Shown: positions 1-6,278, counted from the first letter of the stretch. The stretch is 6,415 bases of DNA from Spirochaetes bacterium RIFOXYC1_FULL_54_7 (GCA_001830645.1 MIBM01000111.1:2436-8850); one strand, 5' to 3'. Program-made: numbers and translations. Notes: generated by a model not told the origin, from the sequence alone.

Positions 1-2676
1 GCCTTTGAGCAGAAGCTGGGCCGCCCCATCCTTGTCTCTCCCTACTGCCATCTGACTGGAGCTTATGGGGCTGCTCTTACTCTGCTAGATCAGGGTATTG
101 GGCAGACAGCCTTCCGTGGCCTGGGGCTGTGCCACAGTGCCATTCCCATACGGACCGAGGTATGTACCCTCTGCGGCAACCACTGCAAACTGTCTGTGGC
201 CCAGGCTGGTGGTGAAGAGGTGGCTTTTGGCTTCCTTTGTGGCCGTGATTATGCCACCAAGTCATATGTTTCGAAGAAACACAGCACTCCCAGCCTGAAA
301 ACCATTCGTGCGAAAGCTGAAGCCGGAGCCTTGGCCGCCATTGGGGACAGGGCTGGGATCAATATATCCCTGGATGCTGACAAACGCTCGATAGGACTGC
401 CAGCAGCTCTGTCCTTGGCCGGAGAGCTGGACTTCTGGCAATTATTCTTTTCTGCCTTGGGAATCAGGACTATTGTCAGCAGCACCGATGGGACAGCTGC
501 GGCCAACGGCAAGAACCGTATGGGTGCCGAGTTCTGTGCTCCAATTGCCGCCCTCCACGGTCATGCTCTGTCCCTTCTGAAATCAGCAGATTTCATTTTC
601 CTTCCCCGGTATCTTGAAAAAAAACCGGATCAGGAGGAAGGGAAGCAACAATACTGCTACAGTACCCAATTTTCATCGGCCCTCATCTCCCAGCTCGGTG
701 AGGCCAGACGCTTTCTCATGCCACTTGTAGAGGTTGGCTATACAAGCTTCTATGTCAAAAGCGAACTACATCGCTGCCTTGATGAAGAAGGCAAGTTCAA
801 GCTTACTTACAAAGCCATCAGCGATGCCTGGGATCTAGCTCAACAGTTCCGTACCCTGAAGGAGCAATGGCTGAAAAAAGCCTATCGGACCCGCATCAAT
901 CCATCGGAGACCAAGCCAATGGATCCTGGAACCACGGAACCGGGGGCAGAGCTCGGGGATATCGAGATTGTCCTGCTCGGCCGACCATATTCCGTACTGA
1001 TGCCAGACATGAACAAGGGCATCCCGGACTTGATAAACGATCGCGGAGTGCGGACCTGGTACCAGGATATGCTTGAGGAGACACCTGATGCCTTGTCGGA
1101 AATCCTGCCTATGATCAGGGAACTCCCCTGGGACTATGGCAAGCAGATCCTCAAAGCCGCCGAAACTGCTGCCCGGACCAAAGGCCTGTATCCTGTCTTT
1201 ATCACTTCCTTCAAGTGTGGGCCCGACTCCTTCGTACTGGATGCCTTCAAGGCCATGATGGATGCTTATGGCAAGCCCTACCTGATACTGGAACTGGACG
1301 ACCACGACAGCTCCCTGGGATACGGTACCCGGATAGAGGCAGCGCTACGATCCTTCAGAAACCATTGGCAGAAGGCTGCGTATCAACAAGCCCTGGGGAC
1401 AGAGCTTGGCTTCGTGGAGCACAGCTTTGTGGCGGCTAATCCTCACTACCGCACGGAACTGAAGGAAAAGACCTTGCTGCTTCCATGCTGGGATGAGTTG
1501 GCTGCCCCCTTGCTGGCCGCAAGCCTGCGTGCCGCTGGAATACAAGCTGTGGTTATGGAAGAAACCGACGCTACCATTCGAGCCAGCCTGTCCACAAACT
1601 CGGGCCAATGCCTGCCCTTGAACGCCATCGTTGAATCCTTCATCTACACCGTGCGCAAGCGGGCACTGGATCCGGCACTCTGCGCCATATGGATGGCCCG
1701 ATCCGCCTTCTCCTGCAACATCCCGCTATATCCACACCAGATGAAATCCATTCTCGACGGCATGGGCGGGGGCTTCGAGAAGGCCATGGTCTATGTCGGG
1801 GAGCTGTCCTTCCTGGAAATCTCTCCTCTTGCGGCCATCGATGCCTACCAGTCATACCTTTTTGCAGGCCTTATCAGACGCCTTGCCTGCCGTATCCGGC
1901 CATACGAGAAAGTAAAAGGAATGACGGACGCCTGTGTCACAAGGGCTATGGCTATACTTGTTCCAGCCTTCGAGGACAGGCGCAAGAACAAGGTCAAAGC
2001 GGCGGAAGAAATAATCGCTGGCTTCGAGGCCGTGCCCTATGACCGTAGCTACAGGAATGCACTGGTCGCCTTGTTTGGCGACTTCTATGTCCGGGATAAT
2101 TCGGTCATGAACCAGAATGTAATACAGTATATAGAAGCAAATGGTGGCGAAGTTATCTCGATGCCGTACAACCAGTATGCCAAGATGATCGCCGATACCT
2201 ATTTTTCACGGTGGATGAAAGAGGGTCGATACGGTGCCTGGTTTGGATTCAGCGCTTTGCTTGCCGCATCCAAAGCGATGGAGAAGGCATACTACCGTAT
2301 CTTCGACCGTGTACTTGAGCAAACAGACCCCGAGTTCGATGATCCGAGTGCAGAAATTCTTGCCCGTTACGGAGTATTGCTCGAAAACTCGGGTGAATCA
2401 GCGGAAAATTTACTGAAAACCTGGTACATCAAGAAACACTTCCCTGAGGTATCGCTCTTTGTGCAACTCAGCCCTGTGTTCTGCTGCGCCGGGCTGGTAA
2501 CCGAAGCCATGAACAGGCGCATTGAGGAAATCACCGGTACCCCGGTGGTCTCCCTTACGTACGATGGCACTGGCAGTTCATGCAATACTGCGCTTGCACC
2601 CTACCTGCGGTACCCACGCCGGCCCAAACCGGTATCGACACTGGAGACCATCGGAGCAAACGAGCAAACGGGCTGA
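1..2676 (+). CDS. Acyl-CoA dehydratase activase-related protein (ASKHA tail + DUF2229 + HgdB-like), 5'-truncated
   Basis: The frame is open from base 1 to the TGA at 2674, giving 891 visible residues; the start lies outside the window and the ATG at 196 is internal. Visible residues 7-29 carry the end of a BcrAD/BadFG-type ATPase domain (GRPILVSPYCHLTGAYGAAL). A linker with C-x2-C-x3-C-x17-C (Cys55, 58, 62, 80; ending CGRDY) may bind a metal or Fe-S centre. DUF2229-type blocks follow: IGLPAALSLAGELDFWQLFF (~131-150), EFCAPIAALHGHAL (~177-190, Cys179) and YCYSTQFSSAL (Cys219). HgdB-like blocks come next: LLGRPY (~325), FKCGPDSFVLDAF (Cys405), LELDDHDSSLGYGTRIEAAL (~430-449), SGQCLPLN (Cys537), GDFYVRDN (~693), SPVFCCAG (Cys828/829) and YDGTG (~854). 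In characterised relatives an ATP-driven Fe-S activase delivers low-potential electrons to a 2-hydroxyacyl-CoA dehydratase. The long fusions have no established substrate, and I assign none. It converges on ugpE with no operon partner visible. The family is secure; the reaction is unknown. Confidence 0.88.
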   Translation, partial: AFEQKLGRPILVSPYCHLTGAYGAALTLLDQGIGQTAFRGLGLCHSAIPIRTEVCTLCGNHCKLSVAQAGGEEVAFGFLCGRDYATKSYVSKKHSTPSLKTIRAKAEAGALAAIGDRAGINISLDADKRSIGLPAALSLAGELDFWQLFFSALGIRTIVSSTDGTAAANGKNRMGAEFCAPIAALHGHALSLLKSADFIFLPRYLEKKPDQEEGKQQYCYSTQFSSALISQLGEARRFLMPLVEVGYTSFYVKSELHRCLDEEGKFKLTYKAISDAWDLAQQFRTLKEQWLKKAYRTRINPSETKPMDPGTTEPGAELGDIEIVLLGRPYSVLMPDMNKGIPDLINDRGVRTWYQDMLEETPDALSEILPMIRELPWDYGKQILKAAETAARTKGLYPVFITSFKCGPDSFVLDAFKAMMDAYGKPYLILELDDHDSSLGYGTRIEAALRSFRNHWQKAAYQQALGTELGFVEHSFVAANPHYRTELKEKTLLLPCWDELAAPLLAASLRAAGIQAVVMEETDATIRASLSTNSGQCLPLNAIVESFIYTVRKRALDPALCAIWMARSAFSCNIPLYPHQMKSILDGMGGGFEKAMVYVGELSFLEISPLAAIDAYQSYLFAGLIRRLACRIRPYEKVKGMTDACVTRAMAILVPAFEDRRKNKVKAAEEIIAGFEAVPYDRSYRNALVALFGDFYVRDNSVMNQNVIQYIEANGGEVISMPYNQYAKMIADTYFSRWMKEGRYGAWFGFSALLAASKAMEKAYYRIFDRVLEQTDPEFDDPSAEILARYGVLLENSGESAENLLKTWYIKKHFPEVSLFVQLSPVFCCAGLVTEAMNRRIEEITGTPVVSLTYDGTGSSCNTALAPYLRYPRRPKPVSTLETIGANEQTG

Positions 2677-2679
2677 TCA

Positions 2680-2725
2680 CCGGATTCCAGAAACCGGCAG
2701 CCGGCAGCGACCGGCATGATATCAT
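2680..2725. repeat. Cluster of CCGG inverted repeats between convergent genes
   Basis: The 112 bases between the activase stop and the ugpE stop contain four CCGG tetramers (from 2680, 2694, 2701 and 2711). Two short stem-loops can be drawn: CCGG at 2680-2683 with CCGG at 2694-2697, and GCCGG (2700-2704) with CCGGC (2711-2715) around a 6-base loop. The 10-base palindrome ATGATATCAT follows at 2716-2725. No T-run follows on either strand, so this is not a canonical intrinsic terminator. It may slow or end transcription from both sides, or help factor-dependent ending, but that is inference. Confidence 0.35.
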
Positions 2726-2788
2726 ACGGAGGTTGGCAGACACCCGGGTAGGGGTAGGCGCCAAGGGTGGCCCCTCAGCGCTATCAGC

Positions 2789-3634
2789 CTATTTCTCCCT
2801 GTCGGTCATACCACTGATAAACTGTTTCTGCATTACGATTACCACGAATGCTGGCGGTATCATCGCCAACAGAGTTGTCGCCATGACTATCTGCCACTCG
2901 ATTACCACATCCGCGCCAGACAGCATCCGGTTGATCCCGATCAGAATTGTGTAGAAACTCTGTTTGGTAGTTATCAGAAGTGGCCACAGGTATTGATTCC
3001 ATCCATAGATGAACTGGATTACAAACATTGCAGCAATAGGAGTCCTGGTCATGGGCAGCAGGACATGCCAGAAGAATTGCACGGATGAGGCTCCATCTAT
3101 CTGGGATGCCTCCGCCATCTCCCTTGGGATGGTCATGAAATACTGCCTGAAAAGAAAGACTGCTGTGGCAGAAACCACCATTGGCAGTATGAGCCCTGAA
3201 TAGCTGTTCAGCATGCCGAGATCTGAAATGACCTTGTATGTTGGCATGATGCGTACCTCTACCGGCAACATCAGGGTTACAAAAATACTCCAGAAGCAAA
3301 AACTACGAAGCTTGAAATTGAAAAATACTATTGCAAACGCAGCGAGCAACGATATCAGTATCTTGCCAGTTGAAATTCCAAGAGCCATGATCAGAGAATT
3401 CTTCAGCATCATGAGTGCGGAAGCACCAAGATTCTTGTTCCCCTGCATGATTGCTGCTTTGTAATTTTCCAGAAAATGCGGCCCTGGAGTCAGCGGCATA
3501 GGAGCCGCAAGGATCTCCATGCTCGTGCGGGTAGAGGCAACGAATACCAACCAGAGAGGAAAAACCAGAATGAAAATGGCTATCCATAAATACAGGTGGG
3601 GGGTAAACCGTCGCAGCAGTGAATGTTCAGTCAT
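2789..3634 (-). CDS. ugpE: Glycerol-3-phosphate ABC transporter permease UgpE
   Basis: This inner-membrane permease of the MalG type forms half of the channel of a Ugp-like importer. It is 281 residues, the same length as E. coli UgpE as I recall it. It shares long blocks with that protein: LMLPVEVRIMPTYKVI (~121-136), ATAVFLFRQYFMTIP (~156-170), FVIQFIYGWNQYLWPLLI (~204-221) and the C-terminal MQKQFISGMTDREK. Six membrane segments are apparent, at about 14-34, 74-96, 107-125, 143-163, 197-219 and 247-268. The EAA loop that contacts the ATPase is EASQIDGAS (~175-183), with Ser in place of the usual second Ala. The ATG at 3634 has a strong GGGGGAG 5 bases upstream. The gene starts 11 bases after ugpA and is likely translationally coupled to it. 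It is the last gene of the operon; no ugpC follows. The family is firm; the substrate is inferred from UgpB. Confidence 0.93.
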   Translation of the reverse strand: MTEHSLLRRFTPHLYLWIAIFILVFPLWLVFVASTRTSMEILAAPMPLTPGPHFLENYKAAIMQGNKNLGASALMMLKNSLIMALGISTGKILISLLAAFAIVFFNFKLRSFCFWSIFVTLMLPVEVRIMPTYKVISDLGMLNSYSGLILPMVVSATAVFLFRQYFMTIPREMAEASQIDGASSVQFFWHVLLPMTRTPIAAMFVIQFIYGWNQYLWPLLITTKQSFYTILIGINRMLSGADVVIEWQIVMATTLLAMIPPAFVVIVMQKQFISGMTDREK

Positions 3635-3639
3635 GGCAG

Positions 3640-3648
3640 CTCCCCCTA
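3640..3648 (-). promoter_or_regulatory. ugpE ribosome binding site overlapping ugpA stop codon
   Basis: On the minus strand the ugpA stop TAG (3648-3646) runs directly into GGGGAG, so the Shine-Dalgarno element (about 3647-3640) shares bases with the stop codon and sits 5 bases before the ugpE ATG. A ribosome finishing ugpA would lie on the ugpE initiation region, which suggests coupled, near-equal synthesis of the two permeases. Confidence 0.75.
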
Positions 3649-4536
3649 GTAGTTGACGCGTCGCTCTATGAAGCGAAACTGAATGACAGTCAGCCCGATG
3701 ACAAGGATCATCAGGATTACTGATTGGGCAGAGGACCCCCCTAGATCAAGGTTGATCACACCATCCCTCCATACTTTGTAGACCAGGATACTCGTTGATT
3801 TGCCCGGACCACCAGCAGTTACCTGGTGCACGATGGGGAAGGTTTCAAAGAAACCGTACACAAGATTCATTACAAGCAGATAAAAGGTAGTCGGGGACAA
3901 AAGAGGAAAAACTATAGTCCAGAACCTTCTCACTGGTCCGGCACCATCAATAGCAGCTGCTTCCACGAGATCCGCTGGAACACTCTGCAATCCGGCAAGG
4001 AAGAAAACGAAATTATACGATATCTGCTTCCAGCTTGCCGCCATGGTAATAAGCAGGAGTGCCTGGTTCGTATTCAGGAGATGCTGCCATTCAATGCCAA
4101 GTTGATGTTTGAGCAGCCATGCTATGACACCTACATTAGGATTGAACATGAACAACCACAGAACACCAGCAACCATCGTAGCTACCGCATATGGCCATAT
4201 CAGCATTGTTTTATAAAATGTTGACAACTTCATTTTCCTGTTCACCTGCACGGCAAGAAACAATGACAGGCACATGGATAATGAAGTTACAGCCAATGCA
4301 AAGATGATTGATACCTGGAACGAATCTACATACGATGAGGAAGGATCAAAAAACAGTTTGAGATAATTGTCGATGCCCACAAAAATCAACCTGCCACCAA
4401 ATGGATCCTGGAGGAAGAATGACTGCCAGATGGCCTGAGCTGATGGCCAGAAGAAAAATACAACAACAATGACCATCTGCGGCAACACAAGCAAGTATGG
4501 TAGCAGCCTGCTCTTGAATTCATACTGATTGGACAT
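3646..4536 (-). CDS. ugpA: Glycerol-3-phosphate ABC transporter permease UgpA
   Basis: This MalF-type inner-membrane permease pairs with UgpE. From the chosen ATG it has 296 residues; E. coli UgpA is 295. Shared blocks include FKSRLLPYLLVLPQ (~7-20), WKQISYNFVFFLAGLQSVP (~169-187), the EAA loop EAAAIDGAGPVRRFW (~192-206), NLVYGFFETFP (~224-234), TAGGPGKSTSILVYK (~240-254) and the end QFRFIERRVNY. Six membrane segments are seen, at about 12-33, 73-97, 110-131, 158-182, 212-233 and 270-288. I chose the ATG at 4536 because the protein then begins MSNQYEFKSRLLPYL, matching the E. coli N-terminus. A longer in-frame GTG at 4587 adds 17 residues but has no ribosome binding site and lies in a hairpin. 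The ribosome site here is weak (GGGAA, 5 bases before ATG), and 118 bases with two hairpins separate the gene from ugpB, so it is probably expressed below ugpB. Confidence 0.93.
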   Translation of the reverse strand: MSNQYEFKSRLLPYLLVLPQMVIVVVFFFWPSAQAIWQSFFLQDPFGGRLIFVGIDNYLKLFFDPSSSYVDSFQVSIIFALAVTSLSMCLSLFLAVQVNRKMKLSTFYKTMLIWPYAVATMVAGVLWLFMFNPNVGVIAWLLKHQLGIEWQHLLNTNQALLLITMAASWKQISYNFVFFLAGLQSVPADLVEAAAIDGAGPVRRFWTIVFPLLSPTTFYLLVMNLVYGFFETFPIVHQVTAGGPGKSTSILVYKVWRDGVINLDLGGSSAQSVILMILVIGLTVIQFRFIERRVNY

Positions 4537-4580
4537 ACGGGTTCCCGATTGCAGGATTAGGATCAATGGGGCTTGAACTG

Positions 4581-4597
4581 CTCCCACTATATGGGAG
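4581..4597. repeat. 6-bp hairpin upstream of ugpA
   Basis: CTCCCA and TGGGAG form a perfect 6-bp inverted repeat around a 5-base loop, 45 bases before the ugpA ATG. It covers the alternative GTG at 4587. No T-run follows on either strand. It is the second structured element in the ugpB-ugpA gap; a role in mRNA stability or ribosome access is inference. Confidence 0.5.
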
Positions 4598-4611
4598 CGG
4601 CATGGCTAGCA

Positions 4612-4638
4612 ATCAGGAGATCTGACAGATCCCCTGAT
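4612..4638 (-). promoter_or_regulatory. Long intercistronic hairpin between ugpB and ugpA
   Basis: On the minus strand 4638-4612 reads ATCAGG, G, GATCT, loop GTC, AGATC, T, CCTGAT. That is a 12-bp stem with one internal G-U pair and a 3-base loop. Weaker pairs (two G-U, then G-C) extend it to 4641/4609. An alternative 8-bp pairing, AGATCTGA (4618-4625) with TCAGATCT (4649-4656), overlaps the ugpB stop codon and competes with it. No U-run follows, so it is not a classical terminator. Stable hairpins after binding-protein genes are known in transporter operons (for example after malE) to protect the upstream message from 3' decay and to give excess binding protein. I infer that role here. Confidence 0.7.
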
Positions 4639-4654
4639 CACCGGAACATCAGAT

Positions 4655-6022
4655 CTATTTGTTGAGTTGCTCGAATTCCCTCAACTTGGCGTTTCCTTCG
4701 GAAACCATCTTCGCCAACCCATCCTTGACGCTGATCTTGTTGCCGAGGATATCTTCCCAGGTCTGGTCCTCGATCTCCCTGATGATGTTGAAGTTGCCAA
4801 ACCGGATACCCATTGAATTCGGGGTCGGAGCCTTGTTGAGCAATTGCTTGATTGCTACTTCGGGACCAGGATTCTTGTCATAGAAACCTTGGGACTTGGT
4901 TAGTTCATAAGCAGCGGTGGTTATCGGCAGGTAACCAGTATTCTGGTGCCATTGGGCCTGGGACTCAGCCTTCGAGAGGAAGGAGAAGAAGTCTGCAATG
5001 CCACTGTACTCATACTTGGTTTTGCCTTCGAACACCCAGAGGCTGGCTCCTCCAATTATGGTATTCTGGGGAGCGCCGCCAGGAGCATCAGCATAGTAAG
5101 GCAGTCTTGCGACACCGAAATCGAACTTGCAGGTGTTCTTGAAATTGGCATAACCGCCGATAGACTCGAAATGCAACCCAACCTGTCCTGACGAGAAGAG
5201 CGGGTTGGCCTTGTTTTCCCGTCCACCATAAATGAAGACTTTGTCTTTGGCGAGTTGTGAAATGGTCTCGAAATGTTTGAGCGTGAGTGGCGTATTGAAA
5301 ACAAGTTCTGTATCCAGACCTTCAAAACCATTGGCCTTGGTACCAAAAGGCTGATTGTGCCAAGCGGAGAAGTTTTCAAGCTGTATCCATGAAATCCAGT
5401 TGGTGGAGAAGCCACCTTCCATGCCGGATGCCTTCAGCTTCTTGGCCACTTCAAAGAATTCCGGCCACGTTACAGGAGGTTTTTCGGGGTCAAGACCAGC
5501 CTTGCGGAACGCATCCTTGTTGTAGTACATGACAGCAGTAGAGGAGTTGAAGGGCAAGGACAGCATTTCTCCTTTGGATGTCGAATAATAACTGGTGATG
5601 GTAGGGATATAAATGGCCGGGTCAAATTTCTGACCATATTCCTTCATCAATTGATGCACTGGTTTAACGGCACCTTTGGCTGCCATCATGGTAGCGGTTC
5701 CTACCTCATAAATCTGAATGATATGGGGGGCCTGGTTAGCACGGAATGCCGCAATGCCTGCGTTCATGCTGTCACTATAGGAACCCTTGAATACAGGGGT
5801 GACGATATACTTCTGCTGGGTACCATTGAACTGATCGGCCAGCAACTGGACATTCTCCGCGTTCTTGCCAGTCATGGAATGCCAGAACTCGATAGTGATA
5901 GGACCGGTGGGTTCAGGTTCGACTACTACCGATTCATCCGCTTTTTTTGCACAGCCTACAAATCCGGACACCAATGCCAGGATTAGTAGAAGTGTCATCA
6001 TCCCCGAAAACCGTGATTTCAT
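4655..6022 (-). CDS. ugpB: Glycerol-3-phosphate-binding lipoprotein UgpB
   Basis: This is the substrate-binding protein of the Ugp-type importer, 455 residues from the chosen start. The N-terminus is a lipoprotein signal: Lys2/Arg4, a hydrophobic core TLLLILALVSG, then FVGC with Cys24 as the lipidated residue. Phe at -3 is a relaxed lipobox. An acidic/proline linker leads to IEFWHSM (~44-50). It aligns well with my memory of E. coli UgpB (438 residues, soluble periplasmic). The residues I recall as lining its ligand pocket are all present: Tyr82 (FKGSY), Glu106 (IYEVGTATMM), Ser161 (FNSS), Trp209/Trp212 (NWISWIQLENFSAW), Gly325 (IIGGASLWV), Tyr364 (TGYLPIT) and Arg407 (GIRFGN). This points to glycerol-3-phosphate or glycerophosphodiester binding rather than sugar. 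Start choice: the ATG at 6022 has AAGGAG 7 bases upstream; an in-frame GTG at 6061 would add 13 residues before the signal peptide and lies in the leader hairpin. First gene of the ugpBAE operon. Confidence 0.95.
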   Translation of the reverse strand: MKSRFSGMMTLLLILALVSGFVGCAKKADESVVVEPEPTGPITIEFWHSMTGKNAENVQLLADQFNGTQQKYIVTPVFKGSYSDSMNAGIAAFRANQAPHIIQIYEVGTATMMAAKGAVKPVHQLMKEYGQKFDPAIYIPTITSYYSTSKGEMLSLPFNSSTAVMYYNKDAFRKAGLDPEKPPVTWPEFFEVAKKLKASGMEGGFSTNWISWIQLENFSAWHNQPFGTKANGFEGLDTELVFNTPLTLKHFETISQLAKDKVFIYGGRENKANPLFSSGQVGLHFESIGGYANFKNTCKFDFGVARLPYYADAPGGAPQNTIIGGASLWVFEGKTKYEYSGIADFFSFLSKAESQAQWHQNTGYLPITTAAYELTKSQGFYDKNPGPEVAIKQLLNKAPTPNSMGIRFGNFNIIREIEDQTWEDILGNKISVKDGLAKMVSEGNAKLREFEQLNK

Positions 6023-6029
6023 GATGCGT

Positions 6030-6035
6030 CTCCTT
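6030..6035 (-). promoter_or_regulatory. ugpB ribosome binding site
   Basis: AAGGAG on the minus strand, 7 bases before the ATG at 6022. It decides the ugpB start in favour of MKSRFSG over the GTG at 6061. It begins only five bases after the T6 tract of the leader hairpin. Confidence 0.85.
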
Positions 6036-6039
6036 TTAG

Positions 6040-6066
6040 AAAAAATATATGGGTGCAACACCCATA
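6040..6066 (-). terminator. Leader hairpin with U-tract before ugpB (possible attenuator)
   Basis: On the minus strand TATGGGTG (6066-6059) pairs perfectly with CACCCATA (6055-6048) around a 3-base loop. TA and six T residues (6045-6040) follow. This is the form of an intrinsic terminator, but it lies inside the inferred ugpB leader, between the promoter and the ribosome binding site. It may attenuate the operon or be a backup stop for read-through from tuf. The stem has only four G-C pairs, so termination may be partial. An antiterminator that fully disrupts this stem is not obvious. Confidence 0.55.
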
Positions 6067-6073
6067 CCTCAAA

Positions 6074-6120
6074 AACTGAAACGGTTGAATAGGTAAATTT
6101 CAGCTACCAAACTGGTTTCA
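6074..6120 (-). promoter_or_regulatory. ugpB 5' leader with mutually exclusive pairings
   Basis: On the minus strand GTTTCA (6082-6077) is complementary to TGAAAC at 6120-6115. TTTCAG (6081-6076) is complementary to CTGAAA at 6103-6098; that helix extends to 8 bp with a G-U pair. The two upstream strands therefore compete for one partner. A further TACCT (6095-6091) can pair with AGGTA (6069-6065), which touches two bases of the terminator-like stem. This resembles switching leaders in form, but I recognise no known riboswitch class. Confidence 0.35.
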
Positions 6121-6132
6121 ATTCCTTAAAGG

Positions 6133-6161
6133 ATGATACACCTGAACACAGGTTCGGGCAA
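6133..6161 (-). promoter_or_regulatory. Candidate sigma-70 promoter for ugpBAE
   Basis: Minus-strand TTGCCC (6161-6156, 4 of 6 to TTGACA) and TATCAT (6138-6133, 5 of 6 to TATAAT) are separated by exactly 17 bases. The inferred start near 6126 gives a leader of about 100 bases. No alternative of equal quality was seen closer to ugpB. Confidence 0.55.
6140..6153. promoter_or_regulatory. Inverted repeat in the ugp promoter spacer (candidate operator)
   Basis: ACCTG-AACA-CAGGT is a perfect 5-bp inverted repeat with a 4-base centre, lying wholly between the -35 and -10 elements. A dimeric repressor bound here would occlude RNA polymerase. It does not match the Pho box, and I cannot name the regulator. 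Confidence 0.4.
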
Positions 6162-6190
6162 GATTATTGCTTGAATTGTCACGAGTCTCA

Positions 6191-6200
6191 CAGAATTCTG
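6191..6200. repeat. 10-base palindrome upstream of the ugp promoter
   Basis: CAGAATTCTG is perfectly self-complementary and centred about 70 bases upstream of the inferred ugp transcription start, a distance common for activator sites. A 10-base palindrome can arise by chance, so this is weak. Confidence 0.25.
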
Positions 6201-6222
6201 ATGGTTCACTCAAGTTCAGTCT

Positions 6223-6252
6223 CCCTCATGGTAGAGGCCACCCTCACGGTAG
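6223..6252. repeat. Two 12-base direct repeats, 18-base period
   Basis: CCCTCATGGTAG (6223-6234) and CCCTCACGGTAG (6241-6252) differ at one base and are separated by 6 bases. The second copy's last four bases also form the outer arm of the adjacent stem-loop. They could be tandem protein sites or the trace of a local duplication; no function is recognised. Confidence 0.5.
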
Positions 6253-6278
6253 CGCACGCCGCTTTCAGCGGCGACTAC
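6249..6278. repeat. Stem-loop with internal bulge downstream of tuf
   Basis: CGCCGC (6257-6262) pairs with GCGGCG (6268-6273) around TTTCA. GTAG (6249-6252) pairs with CTAC (6275-6278) across an asymmetric internal loop, giving 10 bp in total. No T-tract flanks it on either side. It could be a protein site, part of a small RNA, or one end of a dispersed repeat. Confidence 0.5.

Noticed and set aside
196..198. ATG as the start of the activase-related gene
   Set aside because: The frame is open back to base 1 and codons 1-65 encode family-specific sequence (the ASKHA tail and three cysteines of the linker).
835..1305. 156-codon open frame on the minus strand
   Set aside because: Lies wholly inside the activase gene on the opposite strand; no ribosome site or recognisable domain, and the plus-strand frame has many family motifs.
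2580..2954. Plus-strand open frame spanning the activase 3' end and the ugpE 3' end
   Set aside because: Crosses two secure genes in other frames and has no family resemblance; a composition artefact.
3826..4224. 132-codon plus-strand open frame
   Set aside because: Antisense shadow of ugpA, with no upstream ribosome site or domain.
4537..4587. GTG at 4587 as ugpA start
   Set aside because: Would add 17 residues not matching UgpA, has no ribosome site and lies in a hairpin; the ATG at 4536 matches the family N-terminus.
6023..6061. GTG at 6061 as ugpB start
   Set aside because: Would put 13 extra residues before the signal peptide and lies inside the leader hairpin; AAGGAG fits the ATG at 6022.
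6208..6231. Seven-codon leader peptide on the minus strand (MRETELE)
   Set aside because: It lies upstream of the best promoter, shows no run of regulatory codons and has no convincing ribosome site.
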